DNA of 64,000 nucleotides from Alkalibaculum sporogenes (GTDB taxonomy: Bacteria > Bacillota > Clostridia > Eubacteriales > Alkalibacteraceae). Location of the stretch: contig NZ_WHNX01000003.1 in assembly GCF_009362815.1 (NCBI RefSeq), positions 140,332 through 204,331 of the forward strand, written 5' to 3'. The notes below the pieces were generated by a model. That model saw nothing but the letters and a program-made list of their open reading frames with translations, was not told where the DNA came from and made no database searches. The translations under genes and the position numbers were made by a program. Positions 19,393-29,259 of the stretch are shown piece by piece; within the stretch, counting starts at the first letter, position 1; each line of letters begins with the position of its first letter.

Positions 19393-19727
19393 AATTATCG
19401 CTAAGGTAACGAGTCAAGGGGCTGTAGAGAAACTCGTGAAGGCTTTTATAGAGAATCATGTATGATGTAGGAAATTTTTAAATTATTACTTAGAATTAAT
19501 CTCGTATTAACAGGCACTAAGACCCCCCCCATTCGCGATTTTGAGATAAAAAAACGATAAGTGAGAGATTGAATGCCTGTAAACTATTTACAAATTCATA
19601 CAGACTGTAAAGTTAAATAACAGTACAATTAAATGGATATATTATTAGTAATATTACAATAAATTTGAGATTTCCTATGTGAGGGGATATAATAGATGTA
19701 TTCATAAAATTTTGCAGGAGGTTCATT
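19393..19727. other. Gap with degenerate repeats
   Basis: 19393-19447 resembles the terminator-associated repeat (ATCGCTAAGGTAACGAGTCAAGG, then GAGAAACTCGTGAAG). 19501-19530 matches the start of the second repeat family (TATTAACAGGCACTAAGAC), here with an 8-C run and an AGGCA/TGCCT inverted repeat reaching 19580. No gene was seen. Confidence 0.55.
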
Positions 19728-20582
19728 ATGGACTACAAAATATTAGCTTTGGATTTAGATGGTACACTGCTAAATTCAACACATGAAATAACGTGCAATA
19801 CACTACAAGTCATAAAAACGCTAAGATCTTTAGGGATGTGCATTGTAATTACAACAGGAAGAAGTTATAATGCTTGTACTTATTATTCTAAATTAATAGA
19901 TGCAGATTATACAATAGCTTGTAATGGTGCATTTACATATGATAATAAAAAAAATACTATATATAATAAAATACCTTTAGATAAAAAACTTTCCCAAAGT
20001 GTACTAGAAATGTTGTTTAAAGGGAAAGATAAACTAAAAATACAATGGGATAGCATATCTACATATTATTCTAATAATATTACTCCATTTGAAAGTAATT
20101 ATATTGAAAATTATAAGAGAGATTTTCCAGATGAAATATTCAATCATAGAATTATTAATAAATATAACAAGAATCACAAAGGGTTTAATGAAGAAATTTA
20201 TCAAATTTTTTTCCATCCTACGAGTAGAAGTAGAGAAGAGTATTTTGATGTTCTTCAAGAACTTAAAACTTTCCAAAACATAAATATTGTTGACTTTAAG
20301 AATGAGTGTACAGATATTAACAATATTTGCGCTACTAAAGGAAATGGGCTTAAAACATTGGCTAACTCACTTAACGTTCCTAGTGAGAAAATTATAGCAT
20401 TTGGTGATGGAAATAACGATATATCAATGTTTAAATATGCTGGTTTAGCTGTAGCTATGGAAAATGCATGTGCTGAAATAAAAGAACTTTCTAATATGAT
20501 AACAAGTCATCATGATAAAGAAGGTGTTGCAAACGCATTGCAAAGTATTTTTAAACTTAATCCTTCTAATATAAATACCTAA
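19728..20582 (+). CDS. HAD-superfamily Cof-type phosphatase
   Basis: A 284-residue cytoplasmic phosphatase. Motif I is LDLDGTLL (Asp nucleophile near residue 8), motif II VITTGRS, and motif IV FGDGNNDISMF near residue 224; the Cof-type cap lies between. Members dephosphorylate sugar phosphates, FMN or PLP; the substrate here is unknown. ATG 19728 follows AGGAGG. Confidence 0.88.
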   Translation: MDYKILALDLDGTLLNSTHEITCNTLQVIKTLRSLGMCIVITTGRSYNACTYYSKLIDADYTIACNGAFTYDNKKNTIYNKIPLDKKLSQSVLEMLFKGKDKLKIQWDSISTYYSNNITPFESNYIENYKRDFPDEIFNHRIINKYNKNHKGFNEEIYQIFFHPTSRSREEYFDVLQELKTFQNINIVDFKNECTDINNICATKGNGLKTLANSLNVPSEKIIAFGDGNNDISMFKYAGLAVAMENACAEIKELSNMITSHHDKEGVANALQSIFKLNPSNINT

Positions 20583-21002
20583 TAAACAATATTGTATACA
20601 GTGTACAAAAAATTAACATAATACTTCTATGATAACACTATTATATTTTTTGAAGGTAATTTAATAAAAGCAAGTCTATTTTTACATTAGATATATTCAT
20701 TGTTAAAACAAAAAAACTTTATAATGCGTACTATTTAACAATTACCAGTGATTAATATAGCATATATGATATAAAAGTATATCATAATTACTTGCGCAAT
20801 ACTATATACAAGCAATTATGATTATGGTATAATTTAAAAAAATATTGCCTTAAATAGGTATTGTTTTTAGGTTAGCCTGGTTTGCATTAAATAATAACAG
20901 GTATAGTTAAAATGTTAACAAGTGTTTCTATTGTTGAAGTTTCTTTTTTCAAGAGTAGGATTACTATAAATTAAAAAAAACAACATATTTAGGAGGTCCA
21001 TA
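20583..21002. other. nifJ upstream region
   Basis: 420 bases without a gene. It contains a small dyad (TTGTATACAGTGTACAA at about 20591) and a TATAAT at about 20828 preceded by TGG, a possible extended -10 for nifJ, giving a leader near 165 bases. No known riboswitch was recognised. Confidence 0.4.
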
Positions 21003-24000
21003 ATGGCAAAAACAATGAAAACAATGGACGGGAATACAGCTGCTGCGTATATATCTTACGCTTTTACTGATGTAGCTGCTATATACCCTATTACGCCTTC
21101 ATCAAACATGGCTGAGTCGGTAGATGATTGGTCTGCACATGGTCAAAAAAATATTTTTGGTCAAACAGTTGAAGTTGTAGAGATGCAATCAGAAGCAGGT
21201 GCAGCTGGTACAGTACATGGTTCTCTTCAAGCAGGTGCATTGACAACTACGTATACTGCATCACAAGGTTTACTTCTTATGATTCCAAACATGTATAAAA
21301 TTGCTGGGGAACAATTACCTGCAGTATTTCATGTAAGTGCGAGAGCATTAGCTAGCCATGCCCTTTCTATATTTGGAGATCATCAAGATGTTATGGCAGC
21401 AAGACAAACTGGTTTTGCATTTTTAGCTTCTAATAGTGTACAAGAGGCTATGGATTTAGCAGGTGTAGCACACTTGACAGCTATTAAAACTAAGGTTCCT
21501 TTCCTTCATTTTTTTGATGGTTTTAGAACATCTCATGAAGTACAAAAAATTGAACAAATTGAATATGAAGATTTAGCTAAGTTAGTGGACTATGATGCAT
21601 TGCAAGTATTTAGAAATAAAGCACTCAATCCAGAACATCCAGTAACAAGAGGTACTGCTCAAAATCCAGATATATATTTCCAAGCACGTGAAGCTTCTAA
21701 TGTGTTTTATCAATGGGTTCCAGATGCAGTAGCAAATTACATGAAAGAGATCACTGATATTACTGGTAGGGAATATAAGCCATTTGATTACTATGGTGCG
21801 CCTGATGCAGAGCACATTATAATTGCTATGGGTTCAGTAGTAGAGACTATAGAAGAAACAATAGACTATTTGCTTGAAAGAGGAGAAAAAATTGGCGTTA
21901 TAAAGGTAAGATTATATAGACCTTTCTCTGAAAAATATTTTTTCGATATTTTCCCAAGTACTGTTAAAAAGATCGCTGTTTTAGATAGAACTAAAGAACC
22001 AGGTTCGTTAGGAGAGCCGTTATACGAAGATATAAGAACACTTTTCTATAATAAAGAAAATGCACCAGTAGTTGTAGGTGGTAGATATGGATTAGGATCA
22101 AAAGATACTACACCTTCTCACATTCTTTCTGTTTTTGATAATTTAAAAGAAGTGGAACCTAAAAATGGGTTTACTATCAGTATAGAAGATGATGTAACTT
22201 TTAAATCATTAGAAGTAAAAGAGACAATTAATACAGCTCCAAAAGGGACTATTCGTTGCAAATTCTGGGGATTAGGTTCTGATGGTACAGTTGGAGCTAA
22301 CAAAAGTGCAATAAAGATTATTGGAGACAATACAGATTTGTACGCTCAAGGTTACTTCTCTTATGATAGTAAAAAATCTGGCGGTGTTACAATATCCCAT
22401 TTGAGATTTGGAAAGAAACCTATTAAATCTACGTATCTAATAGATGAAGCAGACTTTATTTGTTGTTCGACACAGGCTTATATTTATCAATATGATTTAA
22501 TAAAAGGTTTAAAGAAGGGTGGTACTTTCTTACTTAACTCTATCTGGTCTGAGGAAGAGTTAAATACACATTTACCAGCTGAAATGAAAAAATATATTGC
22601 TGAAAATGATATTAAATTCTATACTATTAATGCATCTGCAATTGCAGAAAAAATTGGGTTAGGTAGAAGAACTAATATGATTATGCAAGCAGCATTCTTT
22701 AAATTATCTAATGTAATAGAGCTTGATGAAGCTATCGGATACTTGAAAAATGCTATTAAGAAATCTTACGGTACTAAAGGCGAAACAATTGTAAAAATGA
22801 ACAACGATGCAGTTGATTTAGGAATAGAGGCTATAGTAGAAGTAAAAGTTCCTAAAGATTGGGCAGATGCTAAGGATCAATTCACTGATAAGAAAAAGAA
22901 TCCAGAATTCATTGAAAAGGTATTGATTCCAATGAATAGACAAGAAGGAGATATTTTACCTGTATCTACTTTTAAAGACTCAGCAGATGGATCTTTTCCA
23001 AATGGTACATCAGCATATGAAAAAAGAGGTATCGCATTACATGTGCCAGAATGGCAAATTGATAAATGTATTCAATGTAACCAATGTTCTTTCATATGTC
23101 CACACGCAGTTATTAGACCTTTCTTATTAACAGATGAGGAAGTTAAAAACGCACCGGACTCTTTTGAAACTAAGAAAGCCATCGGCAAAGGATTAGAAGG
23201 ATATAATTATAAAATCCAAGTCTCTCCACTAGATTGTACTGGATGTGGTAACTGTGCTGATATTTGTCCGTCAAAAGAAAAAGCACTAATTATGGAACCA
23301 ATAGGTACACAAGAAAAAGAAATAGAAAACTGGGAATATGCAACAACAATTCCTTATAGAGATAACTTAGTGCCTAAGAACACAGTGAAAGGTAGTCAAT
23401 TTATACAACCTTTACTTGAGTTCAGTGGAGCTTGTGCTGGTTGTGTAGAAACTTCTTATGCTAAGGTAGTTACTCAATTATATGGAGATAGGATGATGAT
23501 AGCTAATGCAACTGGATGCTCATCTATCTGGGGTGGATCTGCACCTTCAACTCCTTATACTACGAATTCAGAGGGCAAAGGACCTGCATGGGCTAACTCT
23601 TTATTTGAAGATAATGCTGAGTTTGGATATGGTATGGCCATAGGAGTTAAAAAGACTAGAAATACTATTAAAAACTATTTAGAAGAATTGTTACAAACGG
23701 ATGTGACAGATGAAGTTAAAGATGCGTCTCTAGCATGGATAGAAACTATGAACGACGGAGAAGCGTCCAAACAAACATCAGCTCAGTTAGTAAAAGCCCT
23801 AGAAGGATACCAAGGGGATTATAAAAATATTAGTTTTATACTAAATAATAAAGACCAATTAATAAAAAAATCTGTCTGGATATTTGGTGGTGATGGATGG
23901 TCATACGATATTGGTTATGGCGGTTTAGACCATGTGCTTGCCACTGGTGAAAACGTGAATGTACTAGTTTTTGATACTGAAGTTTATTCAAATACTGGGG

Positions 24001-24512
24001 GTCAGGCGTCTAAAGCTACACCTACAGCAGCAGTAGCTAAATTTGCCACATCTGGTATGAAGATTAAGAAAAAGGATCTTGGTGCAATCACAATGACTTA
24101 TGGTTACATTTATGTAGCGCAAGTAGCAATGGGAGCAGATAAAAATCAATTTATGAAGGCGATACAAGAAGCTGAAAGCTACGATGGACCTTCACTGATC
24201 ATTGCGTATTCACCATGTATTAATCACGGTTTAAAAGAAGGCATGGGTAGAACGCAAGCACAAACTAAGTTTGCAGTTGATACTGGATACTGGCACTTAT
24301 ACAGATATAATCCACTATTAGCTAATGAAGGAAAAAACCCATTCATCCTTGACTCTAAAGAACCGACAAAAGATTTCCAAGATTTCATTAGTAGTGAAGT
24401 AAGATATACATCACTTAAAAGAACTTTCCCAGATCTTGCTGATAAACTGTTTGAAAAGACAGAGAAAGAAGCAAAAGAAAGATATGCAAAATATAAAAAA
24501 ATGGCTGAGTAA
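21003..24512 (+). CDS. nifJ: Pyruvate:ferredoxin (flavodoxin) oxidoreductase
   Basis: Oxidises pyruvate to acetyl-CoA and CO2 with ferredoxin reduction; the central step of clostridial fermentation. The 1169-residue single-chain enzyme has domain I (AYAFTDVAAIYPITPSS-like start), two [4Fe-4S] motifs (CIQCNQCSFICP near residue 690; CTGCGNCADICP near 745), proximal-cluster cysteines (GACAGCVETSYAK), and the thiamine diphosphate site (GGDGWSYDIGYGG, then SNTGGQASKATP). Length is normal. ATG 21003 follows AGGAGG. The acetyl-CoA made here and by the phloroglucinol operon enters the same pool. Confidence 0.97.
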   Translation: MAKTMKTMDGNTAAAYISYAFTDVAAIYPITPSSNMAESVDDWSAHGQKNIFGQTVEVVEMQSEAGAAGTVHGSLQAGALTTTYTASQGLLLMIPNMYKIAGEQLPAVFHVSARALASHALSIFGDHQDVMAARQTGFAFLASNSVQEAMDLAGVAHLTAIKTKVPFLHFFDGFRTSHEVQKIEQIEYEDLAKLVDYDALQVFRNKALNPEHPVTRGTAQNPDIYFQAREASNVFYQWVPDAVANYMKEITDITGREYKPFDYYGAPDAEHIIIAMGSVVETIEETIDYLLERGEKIGVIKVRLYRPFSEKYFFDIFPSTVKKIAVLDRTKEPGSLGEPLYEDIRTLFYNKENAPVVVGGRYGLGSKDTTPSHILSVFDNLKEVEPKNGFTISIEDDVTFKSLEVKETINTAPKGTIRCKFWGLGSDGTVGANKSAIKIIGDNTDLYAQGYFSYDSKKSGGVTISHLRFGKKPIKSTYLIDEADFICCSTQAYIYQYDLIKGLKKGGTFLLNSIWSEEELNTHLPAEMKKYIAENDIKFYTINASAIAEKIGLGRRTNMIMQAAFFKLSNVIELDEAIGYLKNAIKKSYGTKGETIVKMNNDAVDLGIEAIVEVKVPKDWADAKDQFTDKKKNPEFIEKVLIPMNRQEGDILPVSTFKDSADGSFPNGTSAYEKRGIALHVPEWQIDKCIQCNQCSFICPHAVIRPFLLTDEEVKNAPDSFETKKAIGKGLEGYNYKIQVSPLDCTGCGNCADICPSKEKALIMEPIGTQEKEIENWEYATTIPYRDNLVPKNTVKGSQFIQPLLEFSGACAGCVETSYAKVVTQLYGDRMMIANATGCSSIWGGSAPSTPYTTNSEGKGPAWANSLFEDNAEFGYGMAIGVKKTRNTIKNYLEELLQTDVTDEVKDASLAWIETMNDGEASKQTSAQLVKALEGYQGDYKNISFILNNKDQLIKKSVWIFGGDGWSYDIGYGGLDHVLATGENVNVLVFDTEVYSNTGGQASKATPTAAVAKFATSGMKIKKKDLGAITMTYGYIYVAQVAMGADKNQFMKAIQEAESYDGPSLIIAYSPCINHGLKEGMGRTQAQTKFAVDTGYWHLYRYNPLLANEGKNPFILDSKEPTKDFQDFISSEVRYTSLKRTFPDLADKLFEKTEKEAKERYAKYKKMAE

Positions 24513-24520
24513 TAGCTCAG

Positions 24521-24562
24521 GTAAGTATCATATCCGAAAGGGTATGGTACTTATTTTTTTTT
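24521..24562 (+). terminator. nifJ terminator
   Basis: Stem GTAAGTATCATATCC/GGGTATGGTACTTA around a GAAA loop, followed by a run of nine T. Confidence 0.92.
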
Positions 24563-24655
24563 ATCGCGAAGTAATGAGCCAAGTAGCTCTTTGCAGGCAT
24601 TTGGCTACTCCCGCGTAACCGCGACAAACTCGCAAAGCGTGTTTCTTGTGGTTTG
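24563..24655 (+). repeat. Terminator-associated repeat, nifJ copy
   Basis: Begins immediately at the end of the nifJ terminator T tract with ATCGCGAAGTAATGAGCCAA and ends with an AACTCGCAAAGCGTGTTTC hairpin and TTGTGGTTT. Very close to the copies at 26498 and 62686. Confidence 0.85.
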
Positions 24656-24774
24656 TAAAATATAAAAGCTATAAAATTATGTATAGGTATGTTTTTAATA
24701 GTTTGCATTGAAATGTTAATTATACGGCAAGATCAGTGTTATAATAAATTTATGATTGAATAGGGAGTGTAAAT

Positions 24775-26310
24775 ATGAGTGAAAAAATAAATAGCTTAGA
24801 GATTAATCCTGAAATATTGACTAAGTTGGAAGAAATGAAAATTCAAAAGGATGGAAATATAGAAGATGTTATCGTTAAAATATTGGAAATAAATAATAAA
24901 TATAAAAATGAATTAGAAGAAATAACTCATAAATACAATCAATACAGAAGTAGGGAAATAGATGCTTTTGAAATAGGAAATGTTATATCAGATGGGATTT
25001 GTGTCGTTGACAAGCATGGAATCATTATACAAATAAATACCGGTTATACAAAAATTACTGGACTAGAAGAGAGTGAGATAATAGGAAACCATATGCAGGT
25101 ACTGCTGGATAAGGGGTATTTTAGCAAAGCTGTTTCTCTAATGGTGTTAGAACAAAAGAAAAAAATCTCAGCTATGTCAACTATAACGAATAATAACAAA
25201 AAAGTTCTTATTACAGGTAATCCTTATTTTGATGAAAAGGGAAATGTTACTCAAGTATTAACAGTTATGCGGGATTTAACGGAATTACTTGAATTACAAC
25301 AAAAACTTGAGAAAACTGAAAAAGAGAGCATTAAGTATCTAAGTGAGTTAGAAATTATTCGAAAGAAAGAGAGTAATTTGCTTGGAAATAGTCAAAGTAT
25401 TCAAGATATTAAAATATTAATTGAAAGTGTTGCAGTTACAGATGCAACGGTTTTAATCACAGGTGAAACTGGAGTGGGAAAAGAAGTTGTAGCTGGAGAA
25501 ATTTATCAAAGAAGTTTAAGAAATAAAAAGCCATATATAAAAGTGAATTGTGCTGCAATTCCTGAAAATCTATTAGAATCAGAATTGTTCGGATATGAGA
25601 AAGGTGCCTTTACAGGAGCTGACAAAAAACAAAAAATTGGTTTGTTTGAGATAGCAGATAAAGGAACGATTTTACTAGACGAAATAGGTGAAATGCCAAT
25701 ATTATTACAATCGAAGTTACTTCGTGTGCTACAAGAAAAGGAAATCACGCGGGTTGGAGGTACTCAACCAATTAGTCTTGATGTTAGAGTAATTGCGGCA
25801 ACAAATAGAAATTTACTAGAAAAAATTGAACAAGGACATTTTAGAGAGGATTTGTATTATAGACTTAATGTAATACCAATTTATATTCCGCCTCTACGCG
25901 AGAGAAAAGGTGACATTCCATTATTAACTCACATGATGATTAAGAAGTTTAACAAAAAATATAATAAAGAAATTAATTTTGATGAAAGTGCAATTCACAC
26001 ATTGCAAAATTATGATTGGCTTGGAAATGTACGGGAATTAATGAATATTGTAGAGAGACTATTGATTGTTAATACTAGTAACACAATCACACAAAACGAT
26101 ATAGTAGAGTTACTTGGATTGGACCAAATTCACGGGAATGTAGACTCAAAGAATTTAGAACTAAAAAAACAACTATATTACTTTGAAAAAAGAATAATCG
26201 AAAAAGTTTTAAAAGAACAAGGGAGTACCTATAAAGCAGCTAAAATTCTTGGAATATCTCAACCAACTGTAGTGAGGAAAGCAAAATCTTTAGGAATTAG
26301 CAACTGGTAA
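24775..26310 (+). CDS. Sigma-54-dependent activator with PAS domain
   Basis: A 511-residue enhancer-binding protein. An N-terminal helical segment leads into a PAS domain (about residues 70-175: ISDGICVVDKHGIIIQINTGYTKITG), then the AAA+ domain with Walker A GETGVGKE, the sigma-54 contact loop GAFTGA and the GNVREL motif, and a Fis-type HTH at the C-terminus (YKAAKILGISQPTVVRKAKSLG). It lies directly upstream of the phloroglucinol operon, whose promoter is of the sigma-54 type, so it is probably its activator. The PAS domain may bind a phenolic ligand; that is inference. Confidence 0.93.
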   Translation: MSEKINSLEINPEILTKLEEMKIQKDGNIEDVIVKILEINNKYKNELEEITHKYNQYRSREIDAFEIGNVISDGICVVDKHGIIIQINTGYTKITGLEESEIIGNHMQVLLDKGYFSKAVSLMVLEQKKKISAMSTITNNNKKVLITGNPYFDEKGNVTQVLTVMRDLTELLELQQKLEKTEKESIKYLSELEIIRKKESNLLGNSQSIQDIKILIESVAVTDATVLITGETGVGKEVVAGEIYQRSLRNKKPYIKVNCAAIPENLLESELFGYEKGAFTGADKKQKIGLFEIADKGTILLDEIGEMPILLQSKLLRVLQEKEITRVGGTQPISLDVRVIAATNRNLLEKIEQGHFREDLYYRLNVIPIYIPPLRERKGDIPLLTHMMIKKFNKKYNKEINFDESAIHTLQNYDWLGNVRELMNIVERLLIVNTSNTITQNDIVELLGLDQIHGNVDSKNLELKKQLYYFEKRIIEKVLKEQGSTYKAAKILGISQPTVVRKAKSLGISNW

Positions 26311-26468
26311 GAATAGTTGATACTTAGTTTTTAAAAGATATTAGAGAGATTTTAATTTATAAAATTTTAATATCTAATATAAGCAACTAAAGCCAGATAT
26401 TTAGAACGAAAATATGAAATCAAACGATACAAAGATGAATCATATGTAATTCAATAATGAATTACACC

Positions 26469-26497
26469 AAAAAGCACTCGATGATGTGCTTTTTTTA
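26469..26497 (+). terminator. Terminator after the sigma-54 activator
   Basis: Stem AAAAAGCAC/GTGCTTTTT with an 8-base loop and seven T. The gap 26311-26767 contains this, a repeat copy and the sigma-54 promoter. Confidence 0.9.
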
Positions 26498-26592
26498 TTA
26501 TCGCGAAGTAATGAGCCAAGTGGCTGCTTGCAGACATTAGGCGACTACCATGTAACCGCGAGAAACTCGCAAAGCGTGTTTCTTGTGGTTTT
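26498..26592 (+). repeat. Terminator-associated repeat, 26.5 kb copy
   Basis: Starts right after the terminator with TATCGCGAAGTAATGAGCCA and ends AACTCGCAAAGCGTGTTTC-TTGTGGTTT. About 90 bases, nearly identical at both ends to the nifJ copy. Confidence 0.85.
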
Positions 26593-26715
26593 GTTATGTA
26601 TATCGATACACATTTGTATCAATAAGGAATTATAGGATTGGATTAAATAAATAGAGTGGATATGCAAAGGTAGTCATACCATAGGTTAGCTATTTAATAT
26701 TGCGATATGGTATTG

Positions 26716-26732
26716 TTGGCATGAAATTTGCT
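26716..26732 (+). promoter_or_regulatory. Sigma-54 promoter of the phloroglucinol operon
   Basis: TTGGCATGAAATTTGCT matches the -24/-12 consensus (TGGCACG-N4-TTGCW), with GG at 26718-26719 and GC at 26730-26731, the required 12-base offset. It lies 36 bases before the first gene and downstream of a sigma-54 activator gene. Confidence 0.85.
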
Positions 26733-26767
26733 AGTAATATAGTGAGTAAATTAAAAGGTGGTCTCAT

Positions 26768-27424
26768 ATGAATAAGATAATCTCAATTGATGATGTTATG
26801 GAACATATCCATGATGGTATGACAATTATGGTTGGCGGTTTTATGGGTGTTGGTACTCCAGAAATATTTATTAATGCAATTTTAGATAAAGGTATCAAGG
26901 ACTTGACAATAATTGCAAACGATACAGGCTTACCAGATCGAGGTATTGGAAGACTAGTAGTAGAAAAAAGACTTAAAAAAGTTATTGCATCGCATATTGG
27001 ACTAAACCCTGAAACGGGCAAACAAATGAATGATAAAGTACTTGAAGTAGAATTAGTTCCACAAGGAACTTTAGCTGAGAGAATCAGATGTGGTGGTCAT
27101 GGACTTGGCGGGGTACTTACACCAACAGGTATCGGAACATTAGTAGAGGAGAACAAGGAAAAGATTGTGGTGAATGGAATTGCATATCTATTAGAATTAC
27201 CGCTTCGGGCAGAGCTTGCGTTAATTAGAGGAAGTATAGTTGATAAAGTTGGAAATGTTTTTTACAATGCTTCTACAAGGAACTTTAATCCATTAATGGC
27301 AATGGCTGCAGATAAAGTAATCGTTGGTGCACAAAGGATAGTTGAGGTAAAAGAAATTGATCCAAACAACGTAATGACACCAGGAATCTTGGTCGATTAC
27401 ATCGTAGGAGGTGAAAAGCCTTGA
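26768..27424 (+). CDS. 3-oxoacid (acetoacetate) CoA-transferase, subunit A
   Basis: A 218-residue alpha subunit of the AtoD/ScoA type with GGFMGVGTPE (residues 18-27) and CGGHGLGGVLTPTGIGT. With the next gene it would move CoA onto acetoacetate, so that acetoacetate released from triacetate is converted to acetoacetyl-CoA for the thiolase in the same operon. First gene after the sigma-54 promoter; its stop overlaps the start of subunit B by four bases. Confidence 0.92.
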   Translation: MNKIISIDDVMEHIHDGMTIMVGGFMGVGTPEIFINAILDKGIKDLTIIANDTGLPDRGIGRLVVEKRLKKVIASHIGLNPETGKQMNDKVLEVELVPQGTLAERIRCGGHGLGGVLTPTGIGTLVEENKEKIVVNGIAYLLELPLRAELALIRGSIVDKVGNVFYNASTRNFNPLMAMAADKVIVGAQRIVEVKEIDPNNVMTPGILVDYIVGGEKP

Positions 27425-28080
27425 GTATTAACGCAAAGGAAATTATTGCCAGGAGAATTGCAAAAGAATTAAAAGATGGAGATGTAGTCAATTTAGGTAT
27501 AGGTTTACCTACTATGGTTGCGAATTTTTTACCAAAGGGTGTTCAGGTAGTGCTACAATCTGAAAATGGATTTGTAGGCCTAGGAAACACACCAGATAAA
27601 GGGTTAGAGGATGTAGATGTTGTAAATGCTGGTGCTCAATTTGTAACTATAAATGATGGAGCTGCTTACTTTGACAGTGCTATGTCATTTGGAATTATTA
27701 GAGGTGGACATGTAGATGTTACAGTTCTAGGCGCCTTAGAAGTAGATGAAAATGGTAGTCTAGCAAATTATATGATTCCAGGCAAGATGATTCCAGGTAT
27801 GGGTGGAGCTATGGATTTAGTAAGTGGTGCAAAAAAAGTAATTATTGGTATGATACACTCTGCAAAAGGCAATCCGAAAATATTAAAGGAGTGTACATTG
27901 CCTCTTACAGCTGTATGTGGAGTAGATCTCATTGTAACAGAAATGGCAGTGATAGAAGTTACTGAAAATGGGTTGGTATTAAAAGAGTTAGCACCAGGTA
28001 TCAATATTAATGACATACTTAGAGAAACAGATGCCCATTTGACAATAGATGACAACTTAAAGACTATGGATATTTTATGA
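27421..28080 (+). CDS. 3-oxoacid (acetoacetate) CoA-transferase, subunit B
   Basis: A 219-residue beta subunit of the AtoA/ScoB type. LGIGLPTMVANF is followed by QSENGFVG, whose Glu is the catalytic residue that forms the glutamyl-CoA ester in this family. TTG 27421 is taken as start because GGAGG lies about 10 bases upstream and the frame aligns with family N-termini; it overlaps the A subunit stop. Confidence 0.92.
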   Translation: MSINAKEIIARRIAKELKDGDVVNLGIGLPTMVANFLPKGVQVVLQSENGFVGLGNTPDKGLEDVDVVNAGAQFVTINDGAAYFDSAMSFGIIRGGHVDVTVLGALEVDENGSLANYMIPGKMIPGMGGAMDLVSGAKKVIIGMIHSAKGNPKILKECTLPLTAVCGVDLIVTEMAVIEVTENGLVLKELAPGININDILRETDAHLTIDDNLKTMDIL

Positions 28081-28096
28081 AAGGAGGTGAAAGAAC

Positions 28097-28438
28097 ATGA
28101 AAAAAGTAACTTTTAGTGAAATCAAACCTTATAAAGCACCTTTGCATTTTGATTGTTCCACATTGAAAATGCACGGTTTACAAGAAACAGGAATTGAAAA
28201 TTTTTGGATGGGTTTATCTCATTTTTTACCTGCAGGTGGGGCAGAATATGCATATGAAGATTCGCCAACAGAGAAAGTTTATGTTGTGTTAGAAGGAGAA
28301 GTAACAGTCAAATCTAAGACAGAAACAATTATCCTAAAGAAATGGGATTCTGTTTTCATAGCGCCTTTTGAAGGTAGAGAAATAGTTAATGAAACGAATA
28401 TGCCTGCAACGATGCTTGTTGTAGTAAATAACGTATAA
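28097..28438 (+). CDS. Small cupin-domain protein
   Basis: A 113-residue single-domain cupin (EKVYVVLEGEVTVKSK ... WDSVFIAPFEGREIVN). The usual metal-binding His of cupin motif 1 is not evident (the segment reads AEYAYEDSPTEK), so it may bind ligand without metal. It lies inside the phloroglucinol operon between CoA-transferase and SDR genes with a strong AAAGGAGGTG site. Function unknown; a role in binding or isomerising a pathway intermediate is possible. Confidence 0.75.
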   Translation: MKKVTFSEIKPYKAPLHFDCSTLKMHGLQETGIENFWMGLSHFLPAGGAEYAYEDSPTEKVYVVLEGEVTVKSKTETIILKKWDSVFIAPFEGREIVNETNMPATMLVVVNNV

Positions 28439-28451
28439 AGGAGATTCTAAG

Positions 28452-29240
28452 ATGGAAAAAATGTCTAACACAGAAATGAAAAATATGTTTTCTTTAGAAG
28501 GAAAAGTTGCTGTAATAACTGGTGGAGCAGGTTCTCTAGGAGAGGGTGTAGCGGAAGGGTTAGCACTCCATGGAGCAGATATTGTCGTAACAGGAAGAAC
28601 TCTTAAAACTTTAGAAGAAACAGTTAAAAAAGTTGAAGCAGTTGGAAAACGTGCATTAGCAGTAGTATGTGATGCTACAAATGAAGATCAAGTTGAAGAA
28701 ATGACAAAAAAGGTTTTAGAAAAATTTGGGAAAATAGATATTTTAGTAACAGTTGCAGGAATAGCTAAAAGACATCCAGCAGAAGAGTTCCCACTTGATG
28801 AATTTCAACAAGTTCTAGATATAAATGTTACGGGAACATTTATTACATGTAAAGCTGTTGGTAAAGTAATGAAGGAACAAGGCTATGGAAAAATAATCAC
28901 AGTATCTTCAGTTAGAGCTTTTAATGGTCATCCAGGAGGATATGCAGCTTATGCTACAAGCAAAGGTGCTGTTTCAATACTTACAAAACAATTAGCAACG
29001 GAATGGGCAAAGTTTGGCATCAATGTAAACTCAGTTGCACCAGCAATTTTCTGGACACCTTTAACACAAGAAGTATTAGAAGATGAAAAACTTAAAAAGA
29101 TATTCTTAGATAGAATACCAATGGGAAGAGCAGCTTTAGTGCAAGATATGGTTGGAGCAACAGTATTCTTAGGATCGTCTGCATCTGATTATATCAACGG
29201 TCATGTACTTCCAGTAGATGGTGGAACTGTAGCTGGTTAA
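28452..29240 (+). CDS. SDR oxidoreductase, probable phloroglucinol reductase
   Basis: A 262-residue short-chain dehydrogenase. The cofactor motif is TGGAGSLGEG (TGxxxGxG), the active site SSVRAF..YAAYATSKGA (Ser, Tyr, Lys all present), with NVTG before it and PVDGG at the end; TGRT after strand 2 suggests NADPH. Phloroglucinol reductase, which reduces phloroglucinol to dihydrophloroglucinol, is an SDR, and the neighbours are the remaining steps. Sequence alone cannot separate it from other SDRs; the assignment rests on operon context. Confidence 0.8.
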   Translation: MEKMSNTEMKNMFSLEGKVAVITGGAGSLGEGVAEGLALHGADIVVTGRTLKTLEETVKKVEAVGKRALAVVCDATNEDQVEEMTKKVLEKFGKIDILVTVAGIAKRHPAEEFPLDEFQQVLDINVTGTFITCKAVGKVMKEQGYGKIITVSSVRAFNGHPGGYAAYATSKGAVSILTKQLATEWAKFGINVNSVAPAIFWTPLTQEVLEDEKLKKIFLDRIPMGRAALVQDMVGATVFLGSSASDYINGHVLPVDGGTVAG

Positions 29241-29259
29241 TATGAAGGGAGCGATACAT

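Noticed and set aside
19501..19530. Run of eight C as a sequencing artefact or slippage switch
   Set aside because: It lies in an intergenic repeat remnant far from any start codon, so neither frame switching nor an artefact can be supported from one sequence.
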